Shown: one piece after another, positions 20,923-29,242 of the stretch | Position numbering within the stretch: the stretch's first letter is position 1 | Layout of the letters: every line of letters starts with the position of its first letter | Made by a program: the position numbers and the translations under genes | The notes under the pieces: generated by a model | Database searches by the model: none | What the model saw: the letters and a program-made list of their open reading frames with translations, nothing else | What the model was told of the DNA's origin: nothing | Assembly (NCBI RefSeq): GCF_900110655.1 | Contig: NZ_FOEQ01000003.1 | Span: forward strand, 310,001 to 374,000 | Origin: Pseudomonas soli | GTDB lineage: Bacteria; Pseudomonadota; Gammaproteobacteria; Pseudomonadales; Pseudomonadaceae | DNA length: 64,000 bases | Direction of reading: 5' to 3'

Positions 20923-22416
20923 ATGACCACCCTGACTCGTGCGGACTGGGAACAGCGTGCCCAGCAACTGAAGATCGAAGGCCGCGCCTTCATCAACGGC
21001 GAATACACCGATGCCGCATCCGGTGAAACCTTCGACTGCCTGAGCCCGGTGGACGGACGCTTCCTGGCCAAGGTCGCCAGCTGCGACCTGGCCGACGCCA
21101 ACCGCGCTGTCGACAACGCCCGCGCCGTGTTCGAATCCGGCGCTTGGTCGCGCCTGGCCCCGGCCAAGCGCAAGGCCAAGCTGATCCGCTTCGCCGACTT
21201 GCTGCGCAAGAACGTCGAGGAACTGGCCCTGCTCGAAACCCTCGACATGGGCAAGCCGATCGGTGACTCCTCCACCATCGACATTCCGGGCGCGGCGCAG
21301 GCCATCCACTGGACTGCCGAAGCCATCGACAAAGTCTACGACGAAGTCGCCCCGACCCCGCACGACCAACTGGGCCTGGTGACCCGCGAGCCCGTGGGTG
21401 TGGTCGGTGCCATCGTGCCGTGGAACTTCCCGCTGCTGATGGCGTGCTGGAAGCTGGGCCCAGCCCTGGCCACCGGCAACTCCATCGTGCTCAAACCGTC
21501 CGAAAAATCGCCGCTGACCGCAATCCGCATCGCCCAGCTGGCCATCGAGGCCGGTATTCCGGCTGGCGTGCTGAACGTGCTGCCAGGCTACGGACACACC
21601 GTGGGCAAGGCCCTGGCCCTGCACATGGACGTCGACACCCTGGTGTTCACCGGTTCGACCAAGATCGCCAAGCAGCTGATGGTCTATGCCGGTGAGTCGA
21701 ACATGAAGCGCGTGTGGCTGGAAGCCGGTGGCAAGAGCCCGAACATCGTCTTCGCCGACGCCCCTGACCTGCAGGCCGCCGCTGAGGCCGCCGCCAGCGC
21801 CATCGCTTTCAACCAGGGCGAAGTCTGCACCGCAGGTTCGCGCCTGTTGGTCGAGCGCTCGATCAAGGACAAGTTCCTGCCCATGGTGGTCGAGGCCCTC
21901 AAGGCCTGGAAACCGGGCAACCCGCTGGACCCGGCAACCACCGTCGGTGCCCTGGTCGACACCCAGCAGATGAACACCGTGCTGTCCTACATCGAGGCCG
22001 GTCACCAGGATGGCGCCAAGCTGCTGGCTGGTGGCAAGCGCATCCTCGAAGAGACCGGTGGCACCTACGTCGAGCCGACTATCTTCGACGGCGTGACCAA
22101 TGCGATGAAGATCGCCAAGGAAGAGATCTTCGGCCCGGTACTGTCGGTGATCACCTTCGACACCGCCGAAGAGGCCGTGGCCATCGCCAACGACACGCCA
22201 TACGGCCTGGCGGCGGGCATCTGGACCTCGGACATTTCCAAGGCGCACAAGACCGCCCGCGCCGTGCGCGCCGGCAGTGTCTGGGTCAACCAGTACGACG
22301 GTGGCGACATGACCGCGCCGTTCGGTGGCTTCAAGCAGTCGGGCAACGGCCGTGACAAGTCGCTGCACGCGCTGGATAAGTACACCGAGCTGAAGGCGAC
22401 CTGGATCAAGCTGTAA
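20923..22416 (+). CDS. kauB: aldehyde dehydrogenase KauB/PuuC type
   Basis: This 497-residue NAD(P)-dependent aldehyde dehydrogenase has catalytic Cys302 in FNQGEVCTAGSR and general base Glu267 in WLEAGGKSPN. It resembles the KauB/PuuC enzymes that oxidise guanidinobutyraldehyde, gamma-aminobutyraldehyde and gamma-glutamyl-aminobutyraldehyde in arginine and polyamine catabolism. GAGGAG lies before the ATG at 20923; a longer frame upstream runs through the promoter. It could supply the missing aldehyde step for the ligase-hydrolase cassette 13 kb away. Exact substrate is inferred from family. Confidence 0.9.
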   Translation: MTTLTRADWEQRAQQLKIEGRAFINGEYTDAASGETFDCLSPVDGRFLAKVASCDLADANRAVDNARAVFESGAWSRLAPAKRKAKLIRFADLLRKNVEELALLETLDMGKPIGDSSTIDIPGAAQAIHWTAEAIDKVYDEVAPTPHDQLGLVTREPVGVVGAIVPWNFPLLMACWKLGPALATGNSIVLKPSEKSPLTAIRIAQLAIEAGIPAGVLNVLPGYGHTVGKALALHMDVDTLVFTGSTKIAKQLMVYAGESNMKRVWLEAGGKSPNIVFADAPDLQAAAEAAASAIAFNQGEVCTAGSRLLVERSIKDKFLPMVVEALKAWKPGNPLDPATTVGALVDTQQMNTVLSYIEAGHQDGAKLLAGGKRILEETGGTYVEPTIFDGVTNAMKIAKEEIFGPVLSVITFDTAEEAVAIANDTPYGLAAGIWTSDISKAHKTARAVRAGSVWVNQYDGGDMTAPFGGFKQSGNGRDKSLHALDKYTELKATWIKL

Positions 22417-22433
22417 TCGGGTAGCGCCTTTTT

Positions 22434-22486
22434 TCGCGGGGCAAGCCCGCTCCCACATGAGTAGTGGGAGCGGGCTTGCCCCGCGA
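22434..22486. repeat. REP pair, perfect inverted arms
   Basis: Two 23-nt arms (22434-22456 and 22464-22486) are perfect reverse complements with a 7-nt loop. They carry the core GGGCAAGCCCGCTCCCAC. This is the best REP copy in the window and lies between kauB and the MFS gene. Confidence 0.9.
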
Positions 22487-22520
22487 TGCTTTTTGCCAGA
22501 ATTCTTACCCGGAGGCCGCT

Positions 22521-23660
22521 ATGCGTTGGGGAACCTACTTTGCCGTCCTGGCGTCGGTGCTCAGTGTCGGGCTTGCGCTCGGCGTGAGTATGCCGCTGGT
22601 GTCCCTGCGCCTGGAGGGTTGGGGCTACGGTGGATTCGCCATCGGCGTGATGGCGGCGATGCCGGCCCTAGGTGTGCTGGTCGGTGCCAGCCTGGCCAGC
22701 CGCCTTGCCGGTTGGGTCGGCGTACCCATGGCCATGCGTCTGTGCCTGTGGGGTGGGGCGCTGTCGATCAGCCTGGTGGCGCTGCTGCCCAGTTATGCCC
22801 TGTGGCTGGTACTGCGCTTGATGATCGGTATGTCGCTGACGGTGGTGTTCATCCTTGGTGAGAGCTGGATCAACCAGTTGGTGGTCGAACAGTGGCGTGG
22901 CCGGTTGGTAGCGCTGTATGGCAGCAGCTATGCACTTAGCCAGTTGGCCGGCCCGTTGGTTCTAGGTTTTCTGGGCTCTGACGATGATTTCGGCTTCTGG
23001 GCGGCGAGCGGCTTGTTGCTGGTTGCACCGCTGATTCTGCTGGGGCGCGGCGGTGCACCGACCACTGAGGCGTGCAGCGTGACCTTCGCCGATCTGTTCG
23101 GCTTTTGTCGGCGTCTGCCGGTGATCGCCTGGGCGATCGCGCTGTTTGCGGCATTCGAGGCGATGATCCTGACGCTACTGCCGGTCTACTGCCTGCAGCA
23201 AGGGTTCACCACGGAGGTGGCGTTGTTCATGGTCAGCACTGTGGTGGTGGGTGATGCGGTGCTGCAATTACCGATTGGCGCCTTGGCCGATCGCATGTCA
23301 CGGCGAACGCTGTTCAGCGGCTGTGCACTGACCTTGCTGGTCTCAAGCCTGGTGATTCCAGTGCTGCTGCATAACCCGGCGATCTGGCCGCTGTGGGTCC
23401 TGTTCGGTGCCAGCGCGGGCGGCTTGTTCACATTGTCACTGGTGCTGATCGGCGAGCGCTATCGGGATGACGAACTGGTGCGGGCCAATGCTCACGTGGC
23501 GCAGCTGTGGGGTATCGGTTGCCTGCTCGGGCCGTTGCTGGCCGGGGCGGGGAGCCAGTGGATCAGCGGGCACGCGTTGCCGTTGCTGATGGCAGCGGGA
23601 GCGGCGGGGTTGGTGCTGCTGACACGGCGCAAAGATGCATTTGAACCTGCGGCGGCGTGA
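22521..23660 (+). CDS. MFS transporter, YcaD-like
   Basis: This 379-residue protein has about 12 hydrophobic segments and an MFS loop after helix 2 (SRLAGWVGVPMAMR). It most resembles the YcaD-type subgroup, whose substrates are not defined. GGAGG five bases before ATG 22521 fixes the start; a longer frame begins inside the REP and is rejected. It converges with the Kef antiporter, and a GGGCCC-ACAAC-GGGCCC hairpin lies between them. Confidence 0.88.
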   Translation: MRWGTYFAVLASVLSVGLALGVSMPLVSLRLEGWGYGGFAIGVMAAMPALGVLVGASLASRLAGWVGVPMAMRLCLWGGALSISLVALLPSYALWLVLRLMIGMSLTVVFILGESWINQLVVEQWRGRLVALYGSSYALSQLAGPLVLGFLGSDDDFGFWAASGLLLVAPLILLGRGGAPTTEACSVTFADLFGFCRRLPVIAWAIALFAAFEAMILTLLPVYCLQQGFTTEVALFMVSTVVVGDAVLQLPIGALADRMSRRTLFSGCALTLLVSSLVIPVLLHNPAIWPLWVLFGASAGGLFTLSLVLIGERYRDDELVRANAHVAQLWGIGCLLGPLLAGAGSQWISGHALPLLMAAGAAGLVLLTRRKDAFEPAAA

Positions 23661-23769
23661 TTACTGACTGGGGCTGCTACACAGCCCCTCGCCGTCAAGC
23701 TTACACACATCTGTAGCGCACCATCTCGATCCGATGCAGCGGGCCCACAACGGGCCCTAGCCGGCTTCA

Positions 23770-25557
23770 TCAGACATCATCCGAGGCGAACAACCGCTCC
23801 AGCTCCACCCGCGCCTCCTTGGCCGTCTGCATCACCTTGGCCCGGTCGTCGCGTACCTGCCCCTGGGCCTCCAGGACCTGCTCATCATGCTCGGTGAACC
23901 GGGCGATGCGGTCTGTCGCCTGCGCTTCGGTGAGCCCCAGCCCGATCAACGCGCGCCGGCTCATCTCCAGGCTGGAATAGAACGTCTCGCGAATCGGGTC
24001 GGCACCCACGTCAATCAGCTTGTGCACGTGCTGGCGGTTGCGTGCCCGGGCGATCACTTTCAGGTGCGGATACAGGCGCTTGGCCCGCTCCGCGGTGTGA
24101 ATGGCCACCTCGGGATCATCAATGGTGATGATGAAATACTCCGCCTCGCCAACCTTGGCCGCGTGCAGCACTTCGGGGCGCAGCGGGTCGCCATAGAACA
24201 CTGGCACCTGTTCGAACATGCGAGTCATTTCGATGGCGTCGACCGAGGTCTCCAAGGCAATGAACGGGATCTTCTGCGCCCGCAGGATGCGCGCGACGAT
24301 CTGGCCCATGCGGCCCATGCCGGCGATCACCACGCGCGGGGTGCCCGCGTCGATGGCCTTGTACTGCTCGGGCACCTCGCGGGCCGCCTGCGGGCGCTTC
24401 AGGGCGCGGGCGCAGCCGAGCATCAGCAGTGGCGTTAGCGCCATCGACAGGGTGATGGTCATCAACAGCAGGTCGTAGGTCTGGGTGTCGAGCAGGCCCT
24501 GGTCCTTGCCCAGCTTGAACACCACGAAGGCGAACTCGCCGCCGGCGGCCAGTACCATGCCCAGGCGCAGGGCGCTGGCGCTGTTCAGGCCACCGGCCAG
24601 GCGGCCGACGCCTATCAGCAACGCCAGCTTCACGCCGATCAACAACAGGGTCAGGCCCAGCAACACCAGCGGCATTTCCAGCAGCAGGCGCAGGTTGGCG
24701 CCCATGCCGACGCTGATGAAGAACAGGCCCAGCAGCAGGCCTTTGAACGGCTCGATCTGCGACTCCAGCTCATGGCGGTATTCGGAGTCGGCCAGCAGCA
24801 GGCCGGCGAGGAAGGCGCCCAGAGCCATGGACACGCCGGCTTCCTCCATCAGCCAAGCGGTGCCGATTACCACCAGAAGCGCGGTGGCTGTGGAGACTTC
24901 CGGCAAACCGGTGCGGGCGACGATACGGAACAACGGACGCAGCAGATAGCGGCCGCCGACGATGACGATGGCGATGCTGGCGAACACCTTCAGGCCATGT
25001 TCGATGCTGTCGCCGTGGCTGGTGTCGGGGCCGCTGGCGGCCAGCAGCGGCACCAGGGCGATCAACGGGATTGCGGCAATGTCCTGGAACAGCAGGATGG
25101 CGAAGGCCAGCCGACCGTGGGGCGCATTGAGCTGCTTGCTCTCGGCCAGGCTCTGCAGGCCCAGTGCGGTGGATGACAGCGCCAAACCCAGGCCGAGCAC
25201 GATGGCCGCCGGCAGGCTCTGGCTGAAGCCGAACAGGGCGATGGCGCCAAGTACCGCGCCGGTCAGCACGACCTGAGCGGTGCCGACGCCGAACACCGAT
25301 TTGCGCATCAGCCACAAGCGTCGTGGTGAAAGCTCCAGGCCGATGATGAACAGCAGCAACACCACACCCAGCTCGGAGATGTGCGCGACGCTCTCGGTGT
25401 CACGGATCAGTCCCAGGGCCTGCGGGCCGATGGCCACGCCGGCCAACAGGTAGCCGAGCACGGCGCCCAGTTGCAGGCGCTTGGCCAGTGGCACGGCGAC
25501 CACGGCGGCGAGGAGGAAAATGACGGCGGTTTGTAGAAGGCTGCCTTCGTGTGGCAT
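23770..25557 (-). CDS. monovalent cation:proton antiporter, KefB/KefC type
   Basis: This 595-residue protein has an N-terminal CPA2 Na+/H+ exchanger domain with some 12 membrane helices (residues about 5-375) and a C-terminal TrkA-N/RCK NAD-binding domain beginning VVIAGMGRMGQIVARIL. Kef systems export K+ when activated by glutathione adducts. The start MPHEGSLLQTAV has AAGGAG upstream; the frame extends 58 codons further without support. No KefF/KefG ancillary gene is adjacent. Confidence 0.92.
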   Translation of the reverse strand: MPHEGSLLQTAVIFLLAAVVAVPLAKRLQLGAVLGYLLAGVAIGPQALGLIRDTESVAHISELGVVLLLFIIGLELSPRRLWLMRKSVFGVGTAQVVLTGAVLGAIALFGFSQSLPAAIVLGLGLALSSTALGLQSLAESKQLNAPHGRLAFAILLFQDIAAIPLIALVPLLAASGPDTSHGDSIEHGLKVFASIAIVIVGGRYLLRPLFRIVARTGLPEVSTATALLVVIGTAWLMEEAGVSMALGAFLAGLLLADSEYRHELESQIEPFKGLLLGLFFISVGMGANLRLLLEMPLVLLGLTLLLIGVKLALLIGVGRLAGGLNSASALRLGMVLAAGGEFAFVVFKLGKDQGLLDTQTYDLLLMTITLSMALTPLLMLGCARALKRPQAAREVPEQYKAIDAGTPRVVIAGMGRMGQIVARILRAQKIPFIALETSVDAIEMTRMFEQVPVFYGDPLRPEVLHAAKVGEAEYFIITIDDPEVAIHTAERAKRLYPHLKVIARARNRQHVHKLIDVGADPIRETFYSSLEMSRRALIGLGLTEAQATDRIARFTEHDEQVLEAQGQVRDDRAKVMQTAKEARVELERLFASDDV

Positions 25558-25710
25558 CGCTCGGACTCCTTGAACTGCATGCGGCAGCGCTTGATGCAAC
25601 AGCTTATGCCATCGATGAAAGAGGCGGGCATTTTCGGCGGACAAGGGATACAGGACAATCCTGGGGTTACAGGAAGCAGCGTTCTGAATGTCGGACCTTT
25701 GCTGAATCAG

Positions 25711-25770
25711 TCGCGGGACAAGCGCGCCCACAGGTGTGATGTCTGCGTGGGAGCGGGCTTGCCCCGCGGA
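25711..25770. repeat. REP pair with a diverged left arm
   Basis: The right arm GTGGGAGCGGGCTTGCCCCG is a standard REP. The left arm TCGCGGGACAAGCGCGCCCAC shows several changes. The pair lies in the gap between the kef gene start and the esterase gene stop. Confidence 0.75.
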
Positions 25771-25783
25771 GGCGATCGACCCG

Positions 25784-26800
25784 TTATTGCAGATGGGTTT
25801 TCAAGGCCTGTGCCGCCTGGTCCATGGCACTGCGCACACTAGGCACGCTGCTCAGTACATTGAGCAGGCCATAGTCATGGATCATGCCGTTGTATCGCAC
25901 GGCGGTCACCGGCACTCCGGCGGCGTCCAGTTTCCGGGCATAGGCTTCGCCTTCGTCGCGCAGCACGTCCATTTCGGCGGTTTGCACCAGGGCCGGCGGC
26001 AGGCCCTTCAATTGCTCCACGCTGGCGCGCAGCGGCGAGGCGTGGATGTCGTCGCGCTGGCGCGGGTCGGTGATATAGCTGTTCCAGAACCACTGCATCA
26101 TGTTGCGGGTCAGGAAGTGTCCTTCGGCGAACTGGTTGTAGGACGCATTGTTGAAGTTGGCGTCGGTCACCGGCCACAGCAGTGCCTGGAAGCGCAGCTT
26201 CGGCGTGCCGGCCTCCTTGGCCTTCAGTGCCACCACCGCGGCCATGTTGCCGCCGACGCTGTTGCCGGCAACCGCCAGGCGGCTACCGTCCACGCCGATC
26301 TCCTTGCCATGCTCGGCAACCCAGCGGGTGGCCGCGTAAGCCTGGTTGATCGCGGTGGGGAACTTCGCTTCGGGGGACGGCGTATAGTCGACATACACTG
26401 CCGCAGCACCGGAGCCCACCACAAGGTCACGGATCAGGCGTTCGTGGGTAGGGTAGTCACCCAGCACCCAACCGCCACCGTGGAAGAACATGAATACCGG
26501 CAATTCGCCCTTGGCCCCTGCGGGCCGAACCACACGGATCTCCAGTGGCTGGCCACCGGCCTGGATGGTCCGGCGTTCGACGCGTATCTCCGACACATTG
26601 ACCTTTACGCCGGCTTGGGCTCCGCTGAGCACCGCACGGGCATCCTTGGGCGCCAGGGTCTCCAGCGGCTTGCCGCCACCGGCGGCCAGGGCGTCGAGGA
26701 AACCCTGGGTGGTGTGTTCGACACCGGGGCTGCCGGCGGCGAAGGCGCTGTTCACGGCAAGGGCCAGCAGGCCGGCGGTCAGGGTGTGGGACAGTTTCAT
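25784..26800 (-). CDS. secreted alpha/beta hydrolase, HSL-type esterase
   Basis: This 338-residue protein has a signal peptide (MKLSHTLTAGLLALAVNSAFA) and a hormone-sensitive-lipase fold. The oxyanion motif is FFHGGGWVLGD, the nucleophile Ser is in GNSVGGN, and Asp and His appear late in AEMDVLRDEGE and NGMIHDYG. It should hydrolyse short-chain esters in the periplasm or outside the cell. AAGGAG precedes the ATG. A DUF2790 gene lies 31 nt upstream on the same strand and probably shares its transcript. Confidence 0.9.
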   Translation of the reverse strand: MKLSHTLTAGLLALAVNSAFAAGSPGVEHTTQGFLDALAAGGGKPLETLAPKDARAVLSGAQAGVKVNVSEIRVERRTIQAGGQPLEIRVVRPAGAKGELPVFMFFHGGGWVLGDYPTHERLIRDLVVGSGAAAVYVDYTPSPEAKFPTAINQAYAATRWVAEHGKEIGVDGSRLAVAGNSVGGNMAAVVALKAKEAGTPKLRFQALLWPVTDANFNNASYNQFAEGHFLTRNMMQWFWNSYITDPRQRDDIHASPLRASVEQLKGLPPALVQTAEMDVLRDEGEAYARKLDAAGVPVTAVRYNGMIHDYGLLNVLSSVPSVRSAMDQAAQALKTHLQ

Positions 26801-26831
26801 GTTCTAGCTCCTTTGGTGGGCGAGCCGCGGC

Positions 26832-27083
26832 TCAGTTCTGATTGGCAAGGACGGTGGGTTGCACGTAACTCACGGCGCGCAGCTGGCCGCTGCTGTCGCG
26901 GTAGGTCAAGGTGGCGGTGCTGGTCTGACCTTGGGTGCTGGTGGGGGCATCGACGCTGACGACCTTGGCGATGTCCAGGTCCATGCCATAGTGGTACGAG
27001 GTGGCTTCGCTGGCGAAGCTGCTGACGCTGGTGCCGAGGGCCAGGGTGGTGACGGTGACGGCGAAGGCTTTGCGAAGGGTCAT
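26832..27083 (-). CDS. DUF2790 domain protein, exported
   Basis: This 83-residue protein has a signal peptide (MTLRKAFAVTVTTLALGTSVSSFA) and a mature part with YHYGMDLDIAKVVSV and TYRDSSGQLRAVSY, typical of DUF2790. These small Pseudomonas proteins are periplasmic and of unknown function. GGAGA lies seven bases before the ATG. It heads a likely two-gene operon with the esterase. The upstream gap has a pair of direct repeats at 27142-27175. Confidence 0.88.
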   Translation of the reverse strand: MTLRKAFAVTVTTLALGTSVSSFASEATSYHYGMDLDIAKVVSVDAPTSTQGQTSTATLTYRDSSGQLRAVSYVQPTVLANQN

Positions 27084-27141
27084 GATCGTTCTCCGGGTTC
27101 TGCTGAGTGGGGTTGGCGACTGCTTACTGCTTGAGGTGATA

Positions 27142-27175
27142 TTGCGCGCAAATATTTAGTGCGCAAAATATATTT
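27142..27175 (-). promoter_or_regulatory. direct repeats ahead of the DUF2790-esterase pair
   Basis: On the minus strand ATATTTTGCGC and ATATTTGCGC occur 14-15 nt apart, and the second leads into the palindrome TTGCGCGCAA. The AT-rich patch stands out from the GC-rich surroundings about 60 nt upstream of the gene. It could be an operator; no known regulator is recognised. Confidence 0.35.
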
Positions 27176-27259
27176 CCGCTATGAGATCGATTGACTGGGT
27201 CTGTCGAAGGAGCTCAGCCATGATGCAGCGGGTGATTGCGCGGAAGCCGCCGTAATAGA

Positions 27260-28747
27260 TCAGGCGCTGGGCCGGTACTGCAGCGCCTCCGCCAGGTGCG
27301 ACCTGGCAATGGATTGCGCGCACTCCAGGTCCGCCAGGGTGCGGGCCACCTTCAACAGCCGGTGTGCTGCCCGTAACGACAGCGTCAGCCGTTCGCAGGC
27401 CTGCTCCAGCCAGGCCTGGTCGACCGGCTCCAGCGGGCAATGCCGGCGCAGCCCCTTGAGATCGAGGAAGGCATTGGCGCAGCCCTGCCGGCGCTGTTGC
27501 AGCTCCCGTGCCTCGGCCACCCGCTGGCCAACACTGGCGCTGGTCTCCCCGCTGGGCTGGTGGGTCAGCACGGTACTTTCCCGGGCCACTGTCAGGTGCA
27601 GGTCGATGCGGTCGAGCAGGGGGCCGGACAACTTGTTGCGGTAGCGCTGGATCTGCTCGCTGCTGCACCGGCAACGGCCGGTCGGGTCACCCAGATAGCC
27701 GCAAGGACACGGGTTCATGGCTGCCACCAGTTGAAAGCGCGCCGGGAAGCGTACCCGGTCCTTGGCCCGAGCTACCACGATCTCGCCAGACTCCAGCGGC
27801 TCGCGCAGCACCTCCAGCACACGTCGTTCAAATTCGGGCAGCTCATCGAGGAACAGCACGCCATGGTGCGCCAGGGTGATCTCGCCGGGTTGCGGTCGGC
27901 TGCCACCACCCACCAGCGCCGGGCCGGAGGCCGAGTGGTGGGGATGGCGAAACGGCCGCTGTGGCCAGCAATCGAGCGGTGCTTGGCCACTGACCGAGCG
28001 GATCGCCGCCACCTCCAGCGCCTCGCGCTCGTCCAGCGGCGGCAGCAGCCCGGGCAGGCGGCTGGCGAGCAGGGTCTTGCCGGTGCCCGGCGGGCCGGAG
28101 AGCAGCAGGTTGTGGGCACCAGCTGCGGCGACCAACAGCGCCCGCTTGGCAGCGATCTGGCCTTGAACTTCGCTGAGGTCCGGGTAGGGGCGTTGCTCCA
28201 GTAACAGGCCTTTCGCCACGTAGGGTGACATTGCCGGTTGAGCATTCAGGTGGGCTGCCAGTTCTCGCAGACTCCCCACCGCGTACACCACCAGGCCGTT
28301 GGCCAGGCTGGCTTCCTCGGCATTCTCCCTGGGTACTACCAGCGCCCGACCCGCGTCTCGCGCCGCCAATGCCGCAGGCAGTACACCCTGCACCGGGCGC
28401 AGCGTACCCGACAGCGCCAGTTCCCCCAGGCATTCAATGCCGTCGAGGGCGGCAACCGGTACCTGGCCATTGGCGGCCAGGATACCCAGCGCGATGGCCA
28501 AGTCGTAGCGGCCACCGTCCTTGGGCAGGTCGGCTGGGGCGAGGCTCTGGGTGATGCGCCGTGCCGGATAGTCCAGGCCAGAGTTGACGATGGCGCTGCG
28601 GACTCGATCCTTGCTCTCCTTGACCGCGGTTTCTGGCAGACCGACCAGCGTGAGCGTGGGCAGGCCGTTGGCCAGGTGGGTTTCGACGCTGACAGCCGGA
28701 GCCTGCACCCCGACCTGGGCGCGGCTGTGGACGAGGGCGAGGGACAT
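27260..28747 (-). CDS. comM: ComM/YifB family Mg-chelatase-like AAA+ ATPase
   Basis: This 495-residue protein has an N-terminal ChlI-like domain (VETHLANGLPTLTLVGLPE), Walker A SGPPGTGKTLLASR near residue 220, Walker B VLFLDELPEF, and a C-terminal Mg-chelatase domain with a zinc patch CPCGYLGDPTGRCRC. ComM is a hexameric helicase that supports branch migration during natural transformation. ATG 28747 has CGGAGTG upstream; a GTG two codons earlier is possible. It is flanked by DUF2790 and the SLOG gene. Confidence 0.95.
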   Translation of the reverse strand: MSLALVHSRAQVGVQAPAVSVETHLANGLPTLTLVGLPETAVKESKDRVRSAIVNSGLDYPARRITQSLAPADLPKDGGRYDLAIALGILAANGQVPVAALDGIECLGELALSGTLRPVQGVLPAALAARDAGRALVVPRENAEEASLANGLVVYAVGSLRELAAHLNAQPAMSPYVAKGLLLEQRPYPDLSEVQGQIAAKRALLVAAAGAHNLLLSGPPGTGKTLLASRLPGLLPPLDEREALEVAAIRSVSGQAPLDCWPQRPFRHPHHSASGPALVGGGSRPQPGEITLAHHGVLFLDELPEFERRVLEVLREPLESGEIVVARAKDRVRFPARFQLVAAMNPCPCGYLGDPTGRCRCSSEQIQRYRNKLSGPLLDRIDLHLTVARESTVLTHQPSGETSASVGQRVAEARELQQRRQGCANAFLDLKGLRRHCPLEPVDQAWLEQACERLTLSLRAAHRLLKVARTLADLECAQSIARSHLAEALQYRPSA

Positions 28748-28797
28748 TGACACTCCGTGTTTGCAGGTGATGGCCGCGTCCTGCGGCCTGGCAAAGC

Positions 28798-29232
28798 TTA
28801 GTGGTGCTCTTGTGCAAGTGGACGAGAAGAGTGCGTCGAATTTTGTCCGGCCTGCCCCCCAAGTCTGTGGGCGCCCGTCGTGCGTGGCTGCCTGGCGCAG
28901 ATCACCGGAATCCCCGAACCCCGCGCCCGCGCCAGCAACTCCTCGGTATCATCACCGCCCGGCAGCGCCAGCACCAGGTCGGGCCGACTGTCGCGCAACA
29001 TAAAGAGGTTGCGCAGGCGCTCGGCCAACTTGCCGTGGAGTTGCCAATTGGGCGGGTAGCGCACTATGTCGGCGCCCTGTTCGCGGGCCCAGCCTTCGAT
29101 TTCGCCGCCCAGATGCTGGCTGCCGCCGTGGATCAGCACCTGGATTGGTTGCTGGCGCTGGAGGGCGTCCAGCGCCTGGCGGCAGCGTTGGTTGTCGGCG
29201 TAGTTGCGCCCCGCGCAGATCAGTACGCGCAT
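28798..29232 (-). CDS. DUF2493/YspA-like SLOG family protein
   Basis: This 144-residue protein starts MRVLICAGRNYADNQ and has IHGGSQHLGGEIEGWA and LVLALPGGDDTEELL, the pattern of the SLOG superfamily (DUF2493, YspA/cpYpsA). SLOG domains bind nucleotides or nucleotide-derived ligands. The protein has a low-complexity C-terminal tail (GGQAGQNSTHSSRPLAQEHH). The start is 10 nt after the mgtA stop, so it is likely transcribed with mgtA. Function is unknown. Confidence 0.85.
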   Translation of the reverse strand: MRVLICAGRNYADNQRCRQALDALQRQQPIQVLIHGGSQHLGGEIEGWAREQGADIVRYPPNWQLHGKLAERLRNLFMLRDSRPDLVLALPGGDDTEELLARARGSGIPVICARQPRTTGAHRLGGQAGQNSTHSSRPLAQEHH

Positions 29233-29242
29233 GCCCACCCCC

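Noticed and set aside
23741-23757. GGGCCC-ACAAC-GGGCCC hairpin as terminator between MFS and kef genes
   Set aside because: No T tract on either strand, so it is not a convincing terminator.
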